64,000 nucleotides of DNA from positions 62,001 to 126,000 of the forward strand of contig CAVTSA010000002.1 in assembly GCA_963737225.1 (NCBI GenBank), in the 5' to 3' direction. This stretch comes from CAVTSA01 sp963737225. Its GTDB lineage: Bacteria; Chloroflexota; Dormibacteria; Dormibacterales; Dormibacteraceae. The notes under the pieces were generated by a model. That model ran no database searches and had not been told where the DNA came from. It saw only the letters and a program-made list of their open reading frames with translations. Positions within the stretch are counted from its first letter, which is position 1; every line of letters starts with the position of its first letter. Made by a program: the position numbers and the translations under genes. This document shows positions 7,609 through 18,149 of the stretch, one piece after another.

Positions 7609-10600
7609 TCAGGCCGTCGCTGGGCCCCTGGCGACCGGTGGCGGCGGCGCTGCCCCATCGTAGCCGGTGTTGGGCAGACCCGGAATGGAAGGGGTCGATG
7701 GCCCGCTGTAGGTGTCGGTGATGGTTGCCATCGCGACCGTGTTCACGGGCACGCTGACCTGCTGACCGCTGCCCACGGTCACCACCGTGACCTGACTGCT
7801 GCTCCCGTCGGTGGTCTCGGTAACCGTGCAGGTGTTGCCCGCGGGGATTCCGTCGAACGTCTGCGATACCGAGCCGGCCGCGGTTCCGGCGGCAACCTGG
7901 AAGACGAAGTCGTCGATCGGCTGTCCGCAGCTGACCAGGATCGAGATCTCTCCCTGCTGACCGGCGGCCGCTCCCGCGATCGTCTTGGTGACCTGGATCG
8001 AACCCGGCGAGTCCGTATAGGTGTCGAGGATGCTCACCGGCACCGAGTCACCCGCACCCACCTGGACGGTCTGCTCGGCACCCACAGTCGTCACGGTCAC
8101 GAGTTCGGATCCGCCGTCGTCGGTCTCGGTCACGGTGCAGGTCGAGCCGGCAGGGATCCCGTCGAACCCACCCGTGTAGTCCCCCGCGGGGCTCCCGGCC
8201 GGGATCACGAAGTCAGGAGTCAGCGGCGTGCCGTCGCACTCGGCGGTGATCGTCACCGCACCCTGCTGCCCGGCAAGGGGCCCACCGATCGACTTCGTGA
8301 CCACGATCGACCCGGGAGACGGACTGTAGGTGTCGGTGATGCCGACGGTCGCGGTACTCCCGGCCGGAATGGCCACCGTCTGACCGTCCCCGGTGATCGT
8401 CACGTCGACGGTGCTGGTGCTGCCGTCCTGAGTCTCGCTCACCGTGCACTGTGAGCCCGCGGCAATCGCCGGGTACGTCATGGAGACGGTGCCGGCGGCG
8501 GTCCCGGCCGGGATCACGAAGTCGGGGAGCGAGGTCCCGTCGCACTCCACCGAGATCGTGACCTGACCCTGTGACCCCGCCGACGGACCCGCGATCGTCT
8601 TGTTGACGACCAGCGCGCCGGGGGCGTTGCTGTAGGTGTCGCTTATGTCGGCGGTGATGTCGTCACCAGGAGGGATGGTCACGGTTTGAGGGCCGACGGG
8701 CGGTCGTCACTACCGTCACCGTCGCAGCTGGAACCGTCCTGCGTCTCGGTCACGGTACAGGTCGAGTCGGCGGCGAGCCCCGTGTAGGTCTGCGAGTACG
8801 TGCCCGCGGCCGCCCCGGCCGGGATCACGAAGTCCGGCGTGGGATTCGACGGTGCCGGGGTACAGGACACACTGATCGTCACCTGCCCTTGCAGACCAGC
8901 CGCGTCGCCGTCGATCGTCTTGTTGACGATGAGGTCACCCGGCGCGTTCGTGTAGGTGTCGGTGATGGAGGCCGTCGCGGTGCCGCCGGCGGGCACCGTG
9001 ACCTCCTGGCCACTGCCTACGGTTGCCACCGCCACCGTGTCGCTGGAACCGTCCTGAGTCTCGGTCACCGTGCAGACGGAGCCGGCCGCGATGCCGGAGT
9101 AAGTCTGGGAGGTGGTGCCGGCGGCGGCGCCGGCTGCGATCACGAAGTCGGGCGTCAGCGCGGTCCCGTCGCACACCGTGTGGATCGTGACCTGGCCCTG
9201 CAGGCCGGCAGCCGGCCCGGCGATCGTCTTGCTGACGACGAGCGAACCGGGATTGAGCGTGTAGTCGTCGCTCAGGTCAGCGGTCGCGGTGCCACCGGCC
9301 GGGACGGTCACCGTCTGGCCACTCCCGGTGACGACGACCGAAACGAAGGCATTGCTCCCGTCGTCGGTTTCGGTCACCGTGCAGCTCGAGTTGGCGGGGA
9401 TGTCGTCGTATTCCTGCGTGTAGGTGTCGGCAGGGGAGTTCGCCGGGATCACCAGGTCGGGGCTCAGCGCTGTCCCACCGCAAACGGTGTGGATCGTGAC
9501 CTGACCCTGCTGACCGGCGCCGTCGCCACCGATCAGCTTGCTGACCACCAGCGAACCTGGGACGGAGGTGTAGGTGTCGGTGATGCCGACGTTCGCCGTG
9601 CCTCCGGCGGGGATCGTCACCTGCTGCCCATCACCGGTCACCGCTACCGACACCGTAGCCGAGCTCCCGTCCTGGGTCTCGGTCACCGTGCACTGAGACC
9701 CGGCCGGTAGGTTGGAGTAGGTCTGCGAGACCGTCCCGGCGGCGGTTCCGGCAGGGATCACGAAGTCGGGCTGCGGGGTCCCGTCGCAGGTGACGGAGAT
9801 CGTGATCTGGCCTTGCTGTCCTGCTGCCGGGCCTGCGATCGTCTTGGAGACCACCAGCGAGCCGGGCGCCTGGAACTCCGCCGTCGCGTTCACGGTGGTG
9901 GTGAGGGTCGCGGTCGACGCCAGGATCAGCCTCTGCGCGCTGCTCGGCCCGCTCTGGCCGTCGTAGAGATACACGTTGCCGCTGGGCACGGTCGCGGTCG
10001 CGGTCGCCTGCAGCACCGCGTCGCCGGGGCCGGTCGATCCCAACCAGATCTCAGTCCCGCTGGGGACGCTGGTCCCGTTCGCGATCGGGGAAGTGCCGGC
10101 CGCGTTCGAGAACATGGTCGCGCCGGTCGCCTGGACCGTCGCCGAACCCGCCCCCGACGTCACGGTGAAGGGGCCAGCGAGCGAACCTGACGGCACGCTG
10201 GAGACTGCCGGTGAGATGGTCAGGGTGGGCGGCGGCGGCTCCACCAGTGGGCCCAGCGCCTGGACGTTGGTGACGATCGCCTTCACCGCGCTGAACAGCG
10301 GGTCCGAGGGATCAAGGACGAAGTTGTCGCTGAAGTACCAGATCGCGGCTTGCACGGCTGCGGCCTGCTGGTTGGGCGGGAGCGCGGGCAGCGCAGTGTT
10401 CGGATAGTAGTTGTTCAGAAGTTGAGCGACGAACCCCACGTTGTTCACCGCGGCCTGGTCCCACGTGCCCAGCCCGTAGCCGAAGCCGATGAACGTGTCG
10501 GTGAGGATGTCGATGCAGTACAGCTGGAGGTTTGGACCGCCCCCCACCGGCGTACCGATGATGATCCCCGCGAACCCCTCGTCCTTCGGCGAGAACCCCG

Positions 10601-10973
10601 CGGGAGGGGTGGTCGGATACGGCGTGGTGGCCGAGTCGAACGGGGTGCTGGGTTCGGCGATCCACCCGGTGACACTCTGGCCGGCGCCGGTGGCGCTCAG
10701 CGTGAGCTGCGTCGTGGGGCTGGACACCGGGGCCGGCGACCCGGGCAGGGTCGGCCTCAGGACGGCATCCGCAGGCGCGAACTGCAGTGCCACCACGAGT
10801 GACCCCAGAACCAATGCGAGACAGAGTCTCACCACCCGACGTGCCACGACGTTGAATGCTATCTGCTGGCAGGCTCTCCCCGCAATAGCAGTGACGGCGA
10901 GCCCAGCACCATCTCGGTGAAACATCGTCCGTCGCAGCCGGACGGTCGTGGTCAGCGTGTGCCGCGTCCACAC
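7609..10973 (-). pseudogene. Secreted thioester-domain adhesin with seven DUF5979 repeats, frame-broken
   Basis: The N-terminal reading frame (10973-8679) has a signal segment (VARRVVRLCLALVLGSLVVA, about residues 43-62) and a thioester adhesin domain: Cys153 in YCIDI and Gln208 in AVQAAIWYFS are the pair that forms the internal Cys-Gln thioester used by Gram-positive pili and adhesins for covalent host or surface attachment. Seven DUF5979-type beta-sandwich repeats of about 100 aa follow (VVSKTIAGPAAGQQGQ ... SQCTVTETQDGSS ... ITDTYT). The frame breaks inside repeat 4 (near 8690-8730, two indels) and continues to 7609, ending in GLPNTGYDG. That is an LPXTG-like motif without the usual hydrophobic segment and basic tail, so anchoring is doubtful. 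The exact start is uncertain: a GTG before VARRVV is an alternative. Confidence 0.85.
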
Positions 10974-11114
10974 GGATACCCCGGACCGAGCACCGAGGAG
11001 TTCAAGATGGGGAGGGGTGGCCCGCTACCCCTCGCCCTTACCGCCGGGCTGACCGGGCGGCGGCGTCGCGACGCGCGCAGCAGGTAAGGCCCGGGCCATA
11101 TACGGGAGGACCTG

Positions 11115-11324
11115 ATGGATCAAAGCACTGGGCGTCGCGTTCCCCGGATCTGGCAGAGGAAACAGATCGTCGAGATCCTCCGCAAGGCCGGATATTGGAA
11201 GGAAGCCGACGAGGCTTCCCAAACGCTGCCTGAGTCGGTCGACTTCGCACGGCTGGAGCGCTTCTGCGTCGAGGAGGGAATCTCCCGCGATGACCTGGTC
11301 AGTCGCATGGGCGGCAGCTCCTGA
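11115..11324 (+). CDS. Small conserved-looking protein, unknown function
   Basis: A 69-aa soluble protein starting at an ATG with a good Shine-Dalgarno (GGGAGGA six bases upstream). It is charged and probably helical (IWQRKQIVEILRKAGYWKEADEASQTLPE, shown here only in part as motifs IVEILRKAGYW and DFARLERFCVEEGISRDDL). The C-terminal half looks like a small helix-turn-helix-like bundle, but I do not recognise a family. It is divergent from the adhesin gene. A 7-bp stem (GAGGGGT/ACCCCTC, 11012-11033) lies in the gap between them. Confidence 0.65.
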   Translation: MDQSTGRRVPRIWQRKQIVEILRKAGYWKEADEASQTLPESVDFARLERFCVEEGISRDDLVSRMGGSS

Positions 11325-11393
11325 CCGACGCCCCGGGACGACTACCTCCACCCTTCCTTTCGTGCCCGTGCCCCGACCCGGCCTTGACGGCCC

Positions 11394-11777
11394 TTACGAG
11401 TTCTCTACCAGGGGGTCCTCGTCGCTCGCCGAGTAGCGTCCTCTGACCTCGGCTCCGGCGGTCTCGGAGTCCCCCAGGTCCTCGTCCGAGTCCTCCTCGA
11501 CCAGATCCCCGTTTGCCCGAGCCTCCTGGAGTAGGTCGCTGTAGGCGCGCTGCGCCTCGTCGAAGTCCGGGTATTCCCAGAACTCGGTTCCCTCCGGCAC
11601 CTCCGCCCCTTCGGTCTCGTCGACGCTGTGCTGGAAGACGTACGCCCGACCGTTGTCCTCGTCGTTGATCAGGGAGAGGAAACGCTCCCCGGTCAACTCG
11701 GCCCGCTGGTCCGCCTGGCCCTCGTTCTCGAGGTCGAAGAGACGGTCGATGACCTGCTCCTCGCTCATTTCGCTCAT
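11394..11777 (-). CDS. Acidic hypothetical protein
   Basis: A 127-aa, strongly acidic protein (VEEDSDEDLGDSETAGAEV near the C-terminus). The central EFWEYPDFDEAQRAYSDLLQEA suggests a small alpha/beta domain. There is no signal peptide, membrane segment or recognised motif. Third-position G+C bias in this frame supports coding. Start at the ATG at 11777; a second in-frame ATG lies three codons later. Function unknown. Confidence 0.65.
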   Translation of the reverse strand: MSEMSEEQVIDRLFDLENEGQADQRAELTGERFLSLINDEDNGRAYVFQHSVDETEGAEVPEGTEFWEYPDFDEAQRAYSDLLQEARANGDLVEEDSDEDLGDSETAGAEVRGRYSASDEDPLVENS

Positions 11778-12051
11778 CTGTCGCCCAGGGTACGTCCCGC
11801 ACGGTCCGAATCCACGCCCCGGGGCCGCGGAGGGCGGGCGCCGGCAGTCCGGTAACCGCCACAGGCCAGGGTCGCCGTGGAGCTCAAGACATCTCCTGAC
11901 ACCCGCCGCCCCTCTCGCGTCGCGCGGCAGAGACGAACGCGCTCAGCTGTCGCAACCACCACCGCCCACACCGGCGAGCGTGGGGACCTCCTTCTTCGAC
12001 CCGCGCCCTCGCGCAAGCTTTTGACCGTGGAGACTGCGGCGCGACAGCGAT
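11778..12051. other. Gene-free stretch
   Basis: No reading frame here resembles a known protein and I see no RNA gene or repeat. It separates the acidic protein's start from the DUF998-like gene. Confidence 0.5.
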
Positions 12052-12750
12052 ATGACAGTGCTGGTCCGCACTCTGGACTGTATGTCGACCTTGGCGATCG
12101 GCGGGCCTGAGGCGGCCTTGAACGCTCTGCAGCAGCTCTTCGCGTTTGCCGGCCTTGTCGGTGCCCCGTTGTTCGTCGTCGTTTTCACAGCGGAAGGGGC
12201 CCGGCGCCGTGGATACGACTGGCTGCGGCAGCCGATCAGCACGCTGGCCCTCGGCAGTGCCGGATGGGTACAGCGGGCCAATTTCGTGGTCACGGGTCTG
12301 CTTCTTCTGGGGCCGGCGGTGGCGCTGTGGTCCGCACCGGTGCGCGCTGGGTCGGCCTCCTGCGGGAGGATTCGCCCTCGGGTTGGTCGGGGCCGGTGCC
12401 TTCACCACCGACGCTGTAGGTGGTTACCCGCCCGATACGCCGCCGCCGCCCCAACCCTCCGTCGCCGGGGGCCTCCACGTCGTGATCTCGTTCCTCGCGG
12501 TCGGCTTCCTCACGGCGGCTTGCTTCGTCGCTGCCGCCCGGCTGTGACCGAAGGCGACACCGGCCGGGCGGTCCTCTCCGGCGTCACCGGTGGAGTGTTT
12601 CTTGCGCTCTTCGTGCTGTACGCGATCGCGATGGGCTCCCGGGGGGTGCTGAGCCGGATCCCCGGACTGATCGAGCGGGTCTGCGTTGCCACTGGGTTGG
12701 CGTGGGTCGCCGTGGTCTCGCTGGCGCTCTGGCAGGGGACACGCCATTGA
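12052..12750 (+). pseudogene. DUF998-like membrane protein, two frame breaks
   Basis: Three consecutive pieces form one DUF998-type integral membrane protein. First RRRGYDWLRQPISTLALGSAGWVQ and NFVVTGLLLLGPAVALW in the starting frame. Then GLVGAGAFTTDAVGGYPPD and VISFLAVGFLTAACFVAA in the next frame (about 12360-12547). Then VTEGDTGRAVLSGVTGGVFLALFVLYAIAM back in the first frame to 12750. The pattern QPIS-LALG-GW followed by DGYPP-like residues is the hallmark of this family of multi-helix proteins of unknown function. Two compensating indels (near 12350 and 12540) suggest sequence error or recent inactivation. Confidence 0.75.
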
Positions 12751-12829
12751 CATCGTCGATGCCCGTGCAAGGACCGGCGGCCTGACGCGGTGCCGGAAGC
12801 GCTGACGCGTTTGCCACGCGTGCGCCGGC

Positions 12830-13993
12830 TCAGCCGTCCGCCGGGCGCTCCTGCGTCAGCTCCTCGAACATCCTGATCAGGCTCGCCGGCGAGTCGTCGG
12901 CGAAGATCACGCCCATGCTGGCGGCCGACTCTCCGGCCGAGGCAGCCGCACGGGGAAAGAGCTCTGCCTCGTACGCCGCGAGCGCGGCTTCCGTATCGCC
13001 GGGATGCTCGGCAACAGCGAGTCCGAGCCGGGCGCCGTCGTCCATCGCCAGATTGGCTCCCTCTCCCGCGAACGGCGACATCAGATGCGCGGCGTCGCCG
13101 ACCAGCGTCACGCCGGCGAGCCGGGGCCAGGAGATGCCGACCGGAAGCGCGTGGATCCGCCGTGGGATGAGGGGGGTGTCCGAATGCGCGATCAACCCGC
13201 GGAGGCCCTCGTCCCAGCCGTCGAGGAGCCGCAACATCGCCGCCCGCGCGGCCTCCTGATCGGTGAAGTCGATGGTGTCCAGCCAGCCCTCGTCGGCGCG
13301 GTGGCCGAGGTAGGCGTGAAGGCTGCCGTCGGTCTGAAGGTGACCCATGATGCCGGTCTCGCCCCAGAGCGCGAACAGCATCCCGCCACCCATCACCTGA
13401 GCTTCTATCGGGTGCCGCTCGGCGGCGTCGAACAGGCTCGCCTCGACGAAGGAGATGCCGGTGTACACGGGCCAAGCGTCGGTCACCAGCCGGCGCACTC
13501 GCGACCAGGCGCCGTCGGCCCCGACCAGGAGGTCGGTGGTGAACCGGGTGCCGTCGGCGAGCTCGACTTCGTGACGACCCCCTTGCCCCTCGACCGAGTG
13601 GGCGGCGACGACCTGGCAGCCCCAGCGAATCGTCCCGGCGGGAAGAGAATCGAGCAGCAGGGCGCGCAGGTCTCCGCGGTCCACCTCCGGCCGTCCGAAG
13701 TCGCCGTGGTCGGGCTCCTCGCGATAGACCTTCCCCGATCCGTCGCTGATGCGGACCGACTCGCCCCCGGGGTGGACGACCGCGCGGAACTGGTCGAAGA
13801 GGCCGGCCGCACGGAGGGCGCGCTGTCCGTTCTCCTCGTGGATGTCCAGCATGCCGCCCTGGGTTCGGGCCGCGCGGGAGGGCTCGAGTTCGAAGATCGC
13901 GGAGGGGATCCCGTTCATGTGCAGGACGCGGGCCAGCGTGAGTCCGCCCAACCCCCCGCCGATGATCGCGATGGGATGGTGTTCGGCGGCCAC
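12830..13993 (-). CDS. FAD-dependent monooxygenase (TetX-like)
   Basis: A 387-aa group A flavoprotein hydroxylase. The dinucleotide fold IAIIGGGLGGLTLARVL starts at residue 8, the DG-motif is seen in LLVGADGAWSRVR, and the second FAD motif is GVTLVGDAAHLMSPFAGEGANLAMDDGARLG (GD motif). TetX-like enzymes hydroxylate aromatic or tetracycline-type substrates using NADPH and O2; the substrate here is unknown. The start is placed at GTG 13993, nine bases after the stop of the upstream methyltransferase gene, because the frame further upstream is antisense-like filler and lies inside that gene. The two genes probably share one transcript. Confidence 0.9.
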   Translation of the reverse strand: MAAEHHPIAIIGGGLGGLTLARVLHMNGIPSAIFELEPSRAARTQGGMLDIHEENGQRALRAAGLFDQFRAVVHPGGESVRISDGSGKVYREEPDHGDFGRPEVDRGDLRALLLDSLPAGTIRWGCQVVAAHSVEGQGGRHEVELADGTRFTTDLLVGADGAWSRVRRLVTDAWPVYTGISFVEASLFDAAERHPIEAQVMGGGMLFALWGETGIMGHLQTDGSLHAYLGHRADEGWLDTIDFTDQEAARAAMLRLLDGWDEGLRGLIAHSDTPLIPRRIHALPVGISWPRLAGVTLVGDAAHLMSPFAGEGANLAMDDGARLGLAVAEHPGDTEAALAAYEAELFPRAAASAGESAASMGVIFADDSPASLIRMFEELTQERPADG

Positions 13994-14001
13994 CTCGCGC
14001 G

Positions 14002-14793
14002 TCAACCGACGGCTGGAGGCCGTTGGCCCCAGGCGCAGAAGAAGATCGCCGAGCTGTGCATCTCCTGCATTTCGGCGACGGCCGAGCGGATCAGCTCGAG
14101 GGTCCGGTCTTGGGGAATCGATAACCTGGCCTCGAACGCCGGGGCCAGGCGCATGAACATCGCGCGCAGGTCCGACGACATGAACGACCCCGGGCGGCCG
14201 CCCCACTCCCCGACCGGAAACTCGACCCGCCGCGTGCTCACCTGCTCGAGCCCCGACTCAGCCAGCAGGCGTTCGAGGCGGAGCACCACACGGTCATCGG
14301 GGGCCAGTCCCCGAGTCGCCGCAAGCCGGCTCAGACAGCTGAACAGCTCTGACGTGGCCGGGCCTTCTCGGGTGGGATTGTTACTGACCTCCATCAGCTC
14401 GACCCACCCTCCAGGTCGAGTGACACGCACGAGATCCGCTGCTACCTCTGGCCAGGCAACCACCGGGATCCCGGCTCTGAGTAATCGCTGATGCACGAAA
14501 TCGAACGTCTCCGACTGAAAAGGAAGGCCTGCCGTCACGTCGCCGCGGACCAAGTCAAAGCGACGCTCTCGTGCCGGCTTGTGAGAAACAAGGTCGAGGC
14601 CGACAACCAGAGCCTGAGGAAACTGGGCGGCCGTGTCAACACACCACTGCCCGCTGCCGGTACCGACGTCGATGATGCGCTCCGGGCGCTCGATCGGCGC
14701 GAAAAAGTTGACACCCAGGGCTTCGCGAAGTGCGAAGTGCTGAAGATCCAGCCGGTTGACCTCACTCGGATGTCGGGGAAACAGGTAACGCAT
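14002..14793 (-). CDS. Class I SAM-dependent methyltransferase
   Basis: A 263-aa methyltransferase. NRLDLQHFALREALGVNFFAPI (N-terminus) precedes motif I RIIDVGTGSGQWCVDTAAQFP, with motif II/III in LVVGLDLVSHKP and FDLVRGDVTAGLPF, and the PGGWVELMEVS strand. This lead-in is typical of a fungal/actinobacterial small-molecule methyltransferase subfamily. The start at ATG 14793 is a minimum: conserved relatives extend a few residues further upstream, but no better start is visible. It lies upstream of, and nearly touches, the monooxygenase gene; a joint tailoring role for both is an inference. Confidence 0.85.
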   Translation of the reverse strand: MRYLFPRHPSEVNRLDLQHFALREALGVNFFAPIERPERIIDVGTGSGQWCVDTAAQFPQALVVGLDLVSHKPARERRFDLVRGDVTAGLPFQSETFDFVHQRLLRAGIPVVAWPEVAADLVRVTRPGGWVELMEVSNNPTREGPATSELFSCLSRLAATRGLAPDDRVVLRLERLLAESGLEQVSTRRVEFPVGEWGGRPGSFMSSDLRAMFMRLAPAFEARLSIPQDRTLELIRSAVAEMQEMHSSAIFFCAWGQRPPAVG

Positions 14794-15311
14794 GCGACCC
14801 TTGTTCCACGGTCGGGTCAGTATCCTCCAAATGCCCTGCGTCGTGCTGGAGCCGCCGGCGCCCACCTGCCCAGCCGGCCCCGAGGGCGGTCGGTTTCCTC
14901 CAGCGGTCCGGCTGCGAGCGGCCGCGTGCGCCGCTTTCGAGTTCGCCGCGGGGTAAGGTGCGCCAACCGCGCCGCCGCCCAAGACTCTCTGCAAGGAGTG
15001 GCGGTCGGCTCGGGTCGCCGGCCTGACGACAGAGCGGTCGGCACAAACCGCATCGTCCGGCCAGGCCAGATACGCGATGTGAGTCTCCCGGGCCATGAGG
15101 CATTGGCCCGCGCGCTGTCCAACTGGAACAGTGGTGATGTGCGGGCCGACGCGAAATCGCGTCGGACAGGAGATGTCGGTCACGATCGGTCCCACACCGA
15201 GCGCCATGCCCAGCATTGGCCCGGGCTGGGATAGCTGCCAGGCAACTGGATCGCGCCGTATCTAGGGGACCGAAATGTGCTCGATGTCAGGCGAGAGCGT
15301 GAAGCACACGC
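14794..15311. other. Gene-free stretch of about 520 bp
   Basis: The methyltransferase frame stays open upstream of 14793 but translates into low-complexity sequence with no family resemblance. No other convincing gene, RNA or repeat was seen. Promoter sequences for the minus-strand methyltransferase gene are expected here. Confidence 0.45.
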
Positions 15312-16243
15312 TCACACCGGATGGGGTCCCGCGTCGAGGCCGTTCTCCAGGCCCCAGAGCAGGTAGTCGGCCGCCCGCGCCAGCGCCCAATCCCTCGCGA
15401 GCTCGGCATCAAGGTCGCCTGAAGCGAGAATCGCCTCCAGGAGGCCCGCACCTCGACGTCGCGGCGAATTTCGTCTACGCGGGGCCAGAGCAGCTCGGGA
15501 ATCGCCAGTTCGGGGTCCCCGAGACGAGGGCGAGGATCGATCGCCAGCCAATCCTCACGCTCGCCTCGCAGGACGTTCGCGTAGCAGAGATCCCCATGGA
15601 CCAGGAGACCCGCGGTTCGCGTCCGGGCAGCGAGGCGGTCCGCCGCCGCGCATGCCGCCGTGAACAGCATGCCCGCAATCGGCGCGCCCAACGCTCTCTG
15701 CCGGATGGGTAGGGACCGCGAGATCCCAGCAGCCGTCGCCGTCGTGACCGGAAAGCGTCCAACCGTCCCGATTGCGAGCCGGCGAAGGAGCTTGCCGGCT
15801 TCGCGCGCGGCGGAAGCCAGGTCGACCTGCTCGAGCGTCCGCTCCGCGTTCAAGCGCTCGAGCAACATCGCCCCTGAGTCGAGCTCGGCATCCAGCAGAA
15901 GAACGGATCCGCGGCCCGACCACTCCCGCAGGGCGGCGGCCTGCTCGGCGGTAGCCGACAGCGGCCAGCCAAGACGGAGAACGCACGGTTGATCGAGACG
16001 CCGGACCTTGAGGACGAGCGCGTAGGTGCCTGCCTCGAGCCGATCTGAGTCGAGGGTCAGGTGCCAGGCGCGGAAAAGCTGGTCCGCCACATCCACGAGG
16101 CCCGACAGCCAGGTGGCTGCGGACGGGTCGCCAGAGGGCGCGAAGTGGTCGAGGGCAGCGAGTCGGGAGGGCTCGAGCATCCTTCCGAGCGCCCCCCGAG
16201 ACCGCACCCGAAAGGCATCCGGAGCGGTATCGCCCCCTCGCAT
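15312..16243 (-). pseudogene. Aminoglycoside O-phosphotransferase (APH(6)-like) with one frame break
   Basis: The N-terminal 270 residues hold the kinase fold of streptomycin/hydroxyurea phosphotransferases: ALVLKVRRLDQPCVLRL (ATP-binding lysine region), the catalytic loop LLVHGDLCYANVLRG with Asp and Asn, and the metal-binding WLAIDPRPRLGDP. Near 15440 the frame shifts by one base. The family-like C-terminus AGLLEAILASGDLDAELARD ... DYLLWGLENGL continues in the neighbouring frame to a stop at 15312. Without the break it would be a complete enzyme of about 310 aa. Such kinases phosphorylate streptomycin or related alcohols; resistance is not shown. Confidence 0.82.
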
Positions 16244-16380
16244 GACAAGCTGACTATGCCACGCCTGCGGCCCGCCGCCGAAGGGTTTCGCGATCGGGCT
16301 CCGAGCGAAGGCGCGCGCTGCAGGAGCTCCCCGCGACGCCGGGGCCGCCGGCCCGTGGCGCGGAGTAGTGCTCTCGGGAC

Positions 16381-16735
16381 TCAGGTGCGCTGGAAACGAA
16401 AGCGGCCGTCCGCGTCCGACTGCAGGGGAATGACCTCTACCACCGCCTCGGGGTTGAGGGGCCCGTAAATGTGCGGCAGAGGAGTATCGAACCCGGGTAC
16501 GGCCTCGTGGCGCACCTCCGAACGAACCTTCTCTTCATCGATGACGAGCACGACCAGGTGAGTGTCCCCGCGGTAGAAGGCATTGGCGACCTGGACGACC
16601 TGGCTGGGTTTCGCGCAACCGTGGATGAACCCCTGCTCCTCCAGCGTGCGTCCCTTTCGTCGACCGCCGGTACTCACCCGCCGCCTGCGCCTGCTCCCAC
16701 TCGTTCTCATTTGCGACGTGATAGATCATCGGCAT
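16381..16735 (-). pseudogene. DUF952 family protein with one frame break
   Basis: MPMIYHVANENEWEQAQAAG (16735 onward, after a GGAGGA site) matches the start of DUF952 proteins. After about residue 28 (YRRSTKG) the frame changes by one base, and the rest of the domain (RTLEEQGFIHGC, VANAFYRGDTHLVVLVID, PLPHIYGPLNPEAVVEV) continues in the next frame to 16381. DUF952 is a small globular domain of unknown biochemical role. One extra base near 16653 explains the break. Confidence 0.85.
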
Positions 16736-16785
16736 GGGCTGAGTCCTCCAGGGTCCCGCTACCAGACCTGGCTCGGGAGCACCCG

Positions 16786-17223
16786 CTACCCGACCCCGCG
16801 AAGCACGCAGAGAACCCGGGATGGCGCCGCGAATTGGGCTTCAGCTCGCCACGTCGCATGCCCGCCGGCACCGACGGAGACGCTCGTGGTCGCGTAATCC
16901 AGCACGGTTGCGGAGGTGGTGGTGAAGAAGATCGTGATCGCGTAGTCGGTGGCGCCCGGGCCGGGATTCATGGCGACCCCGGTCGCCGCCCACCCGCCGT
17001 GGGTCTCCTGGCAGCCGGTCAGCGAGACGTACTTGCGCTGCGCCACATTGTTGGGGATCTCGCTCGCGGCGGGAAGCGGGTGCTGGGTGACGGCGGGCGT
17101 GGGAGTGTGCTTGGGAGTGGGGCCTGCGGAGGGCGCTGTCGAGCACGCGGCCAGGGCCACTGCGCAGGCGATCGCAAGTACGCCGACCAAGCCCGGCCGC
17201 CGATGCACGCGAAGCCAGGTCAA
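16786..17223 (-). CDS. Putative lipoprotein, unknown function
   Basis: A 145-aa exported protein. The hydrophobic stretch LVGVLAIACAVALAAC is followed by Ser, giving a lipobox (VALAAC) for lipid attachment. A Ser/Thr/Pro linker follows (TPKHTPTPAVTQHPLP) and then a single beta-rich domain with two cysteines (LTGCQETHGG and VLCVLRG). It may fold like the small Ig-like domains of other actinobacterial lipoproteins. The first start is a TTG overlapping the stop of the giant repeat gene (TTGA); a GTG five codons later is an equally good start. Overlap with the surface-protein gene suggests co-expression. Confidence 0.7.
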   Translation of the reverse strand: MTWLRVHRRPGLVGVLAIACAVALAACSTAPSAGPTPKHTPTPAVTQHPLPAASEIPNNVAQRKYVSLTGCQETHGGWAATGVAMNPGPGATDYAITIFFTTTSATVLDYATTSVSVGAGGHATWRAEAQFAAPSRVLCVLRGVG

Positions 17224-18149
17224 CGACGGTCGCCCAGGTCAGCGGGGTAGGCCGGCGCGTGCCGATCGTGTGCCCGCCGGCGCGAACGCCAGAACAAACT
17301 GAGCGTCAGCGAGGCTCCGAGTCCTCCCGTGAGCGCAACCAGGAGCACCAGGCCCCCACCGCTTGGGGCATCCGGCGGTGCACCGGTGTTGGGCAGGCCC
17401 GGCTCCGCAGAGGTGGGCGAGAGCGCGGCCGGCGAGGGCGACGGACCTGGCGAGGGAGATGGGGTGGGGGAGGGCGGCGGAGGCGGCGGCAGCGGGACAC
17501 TCGCGGTCGCAGGTGTCGACGCGACCGAACTGTCGTCCGGGTCGTCGCCCTGGACCGTGGCCGTGTTCGTGGCTGTGCCCGCGGCCAGCTGGGCCGCGGT
17601 GGGCTGATACGGGTTTGCCGCGGTGCAGGTCATGGATTGTCCGGGAGCAAGCGTGGTGGTCGGACAGCTGACGAGCCCGGCTTCCGAGTCACGGATCGCA
17701 ATGTCATGTTCCGTCAGGTCGCCGGTGTCGGTGACCAGGAACGTCCACTCGATGGTTGAACCGGTCAGCGTGCCCTGCTTCGTCAGCGCGAGGCGACCGA
17801 TCTGCGTCATGGCAGTGTGGGTCGAGGACGGATTCGACGTCACCTGACCTCCAGCAGGATCGACCGCGCCGGCAACCGCCGTGTTGTCGACCGCGCCGGC
17901 GTCCACGTCGCTTTGGAGGATCGTGTAAGAGGCGGCGGTGCAGGTGATCGTCTGACCGGGGGCCAGGGTGGTCGTCGGGCAGGTCACCGTCCCGGCCAGC
18001 GGGTCGGCGATGCCGACGCCGGTGATCGAGACGTTGAGGGTGTTGGTGACTTCGAAGGTCCACGTGATGGTGTCACCGGCGTCGATCTCGCCATCGTGAT
18101 TGGTGTCTTCGACCGTGGCGAGCTTGGTCAGCTTCATGCCGTAGGTCGT

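Noticed and set aside
14794..15216. A 140-residue N-terminal extension of the methyltransferase
   Set aside because: Residues are low-complexity and unrelated to the family; the conserved domain starts near ATG 14793.
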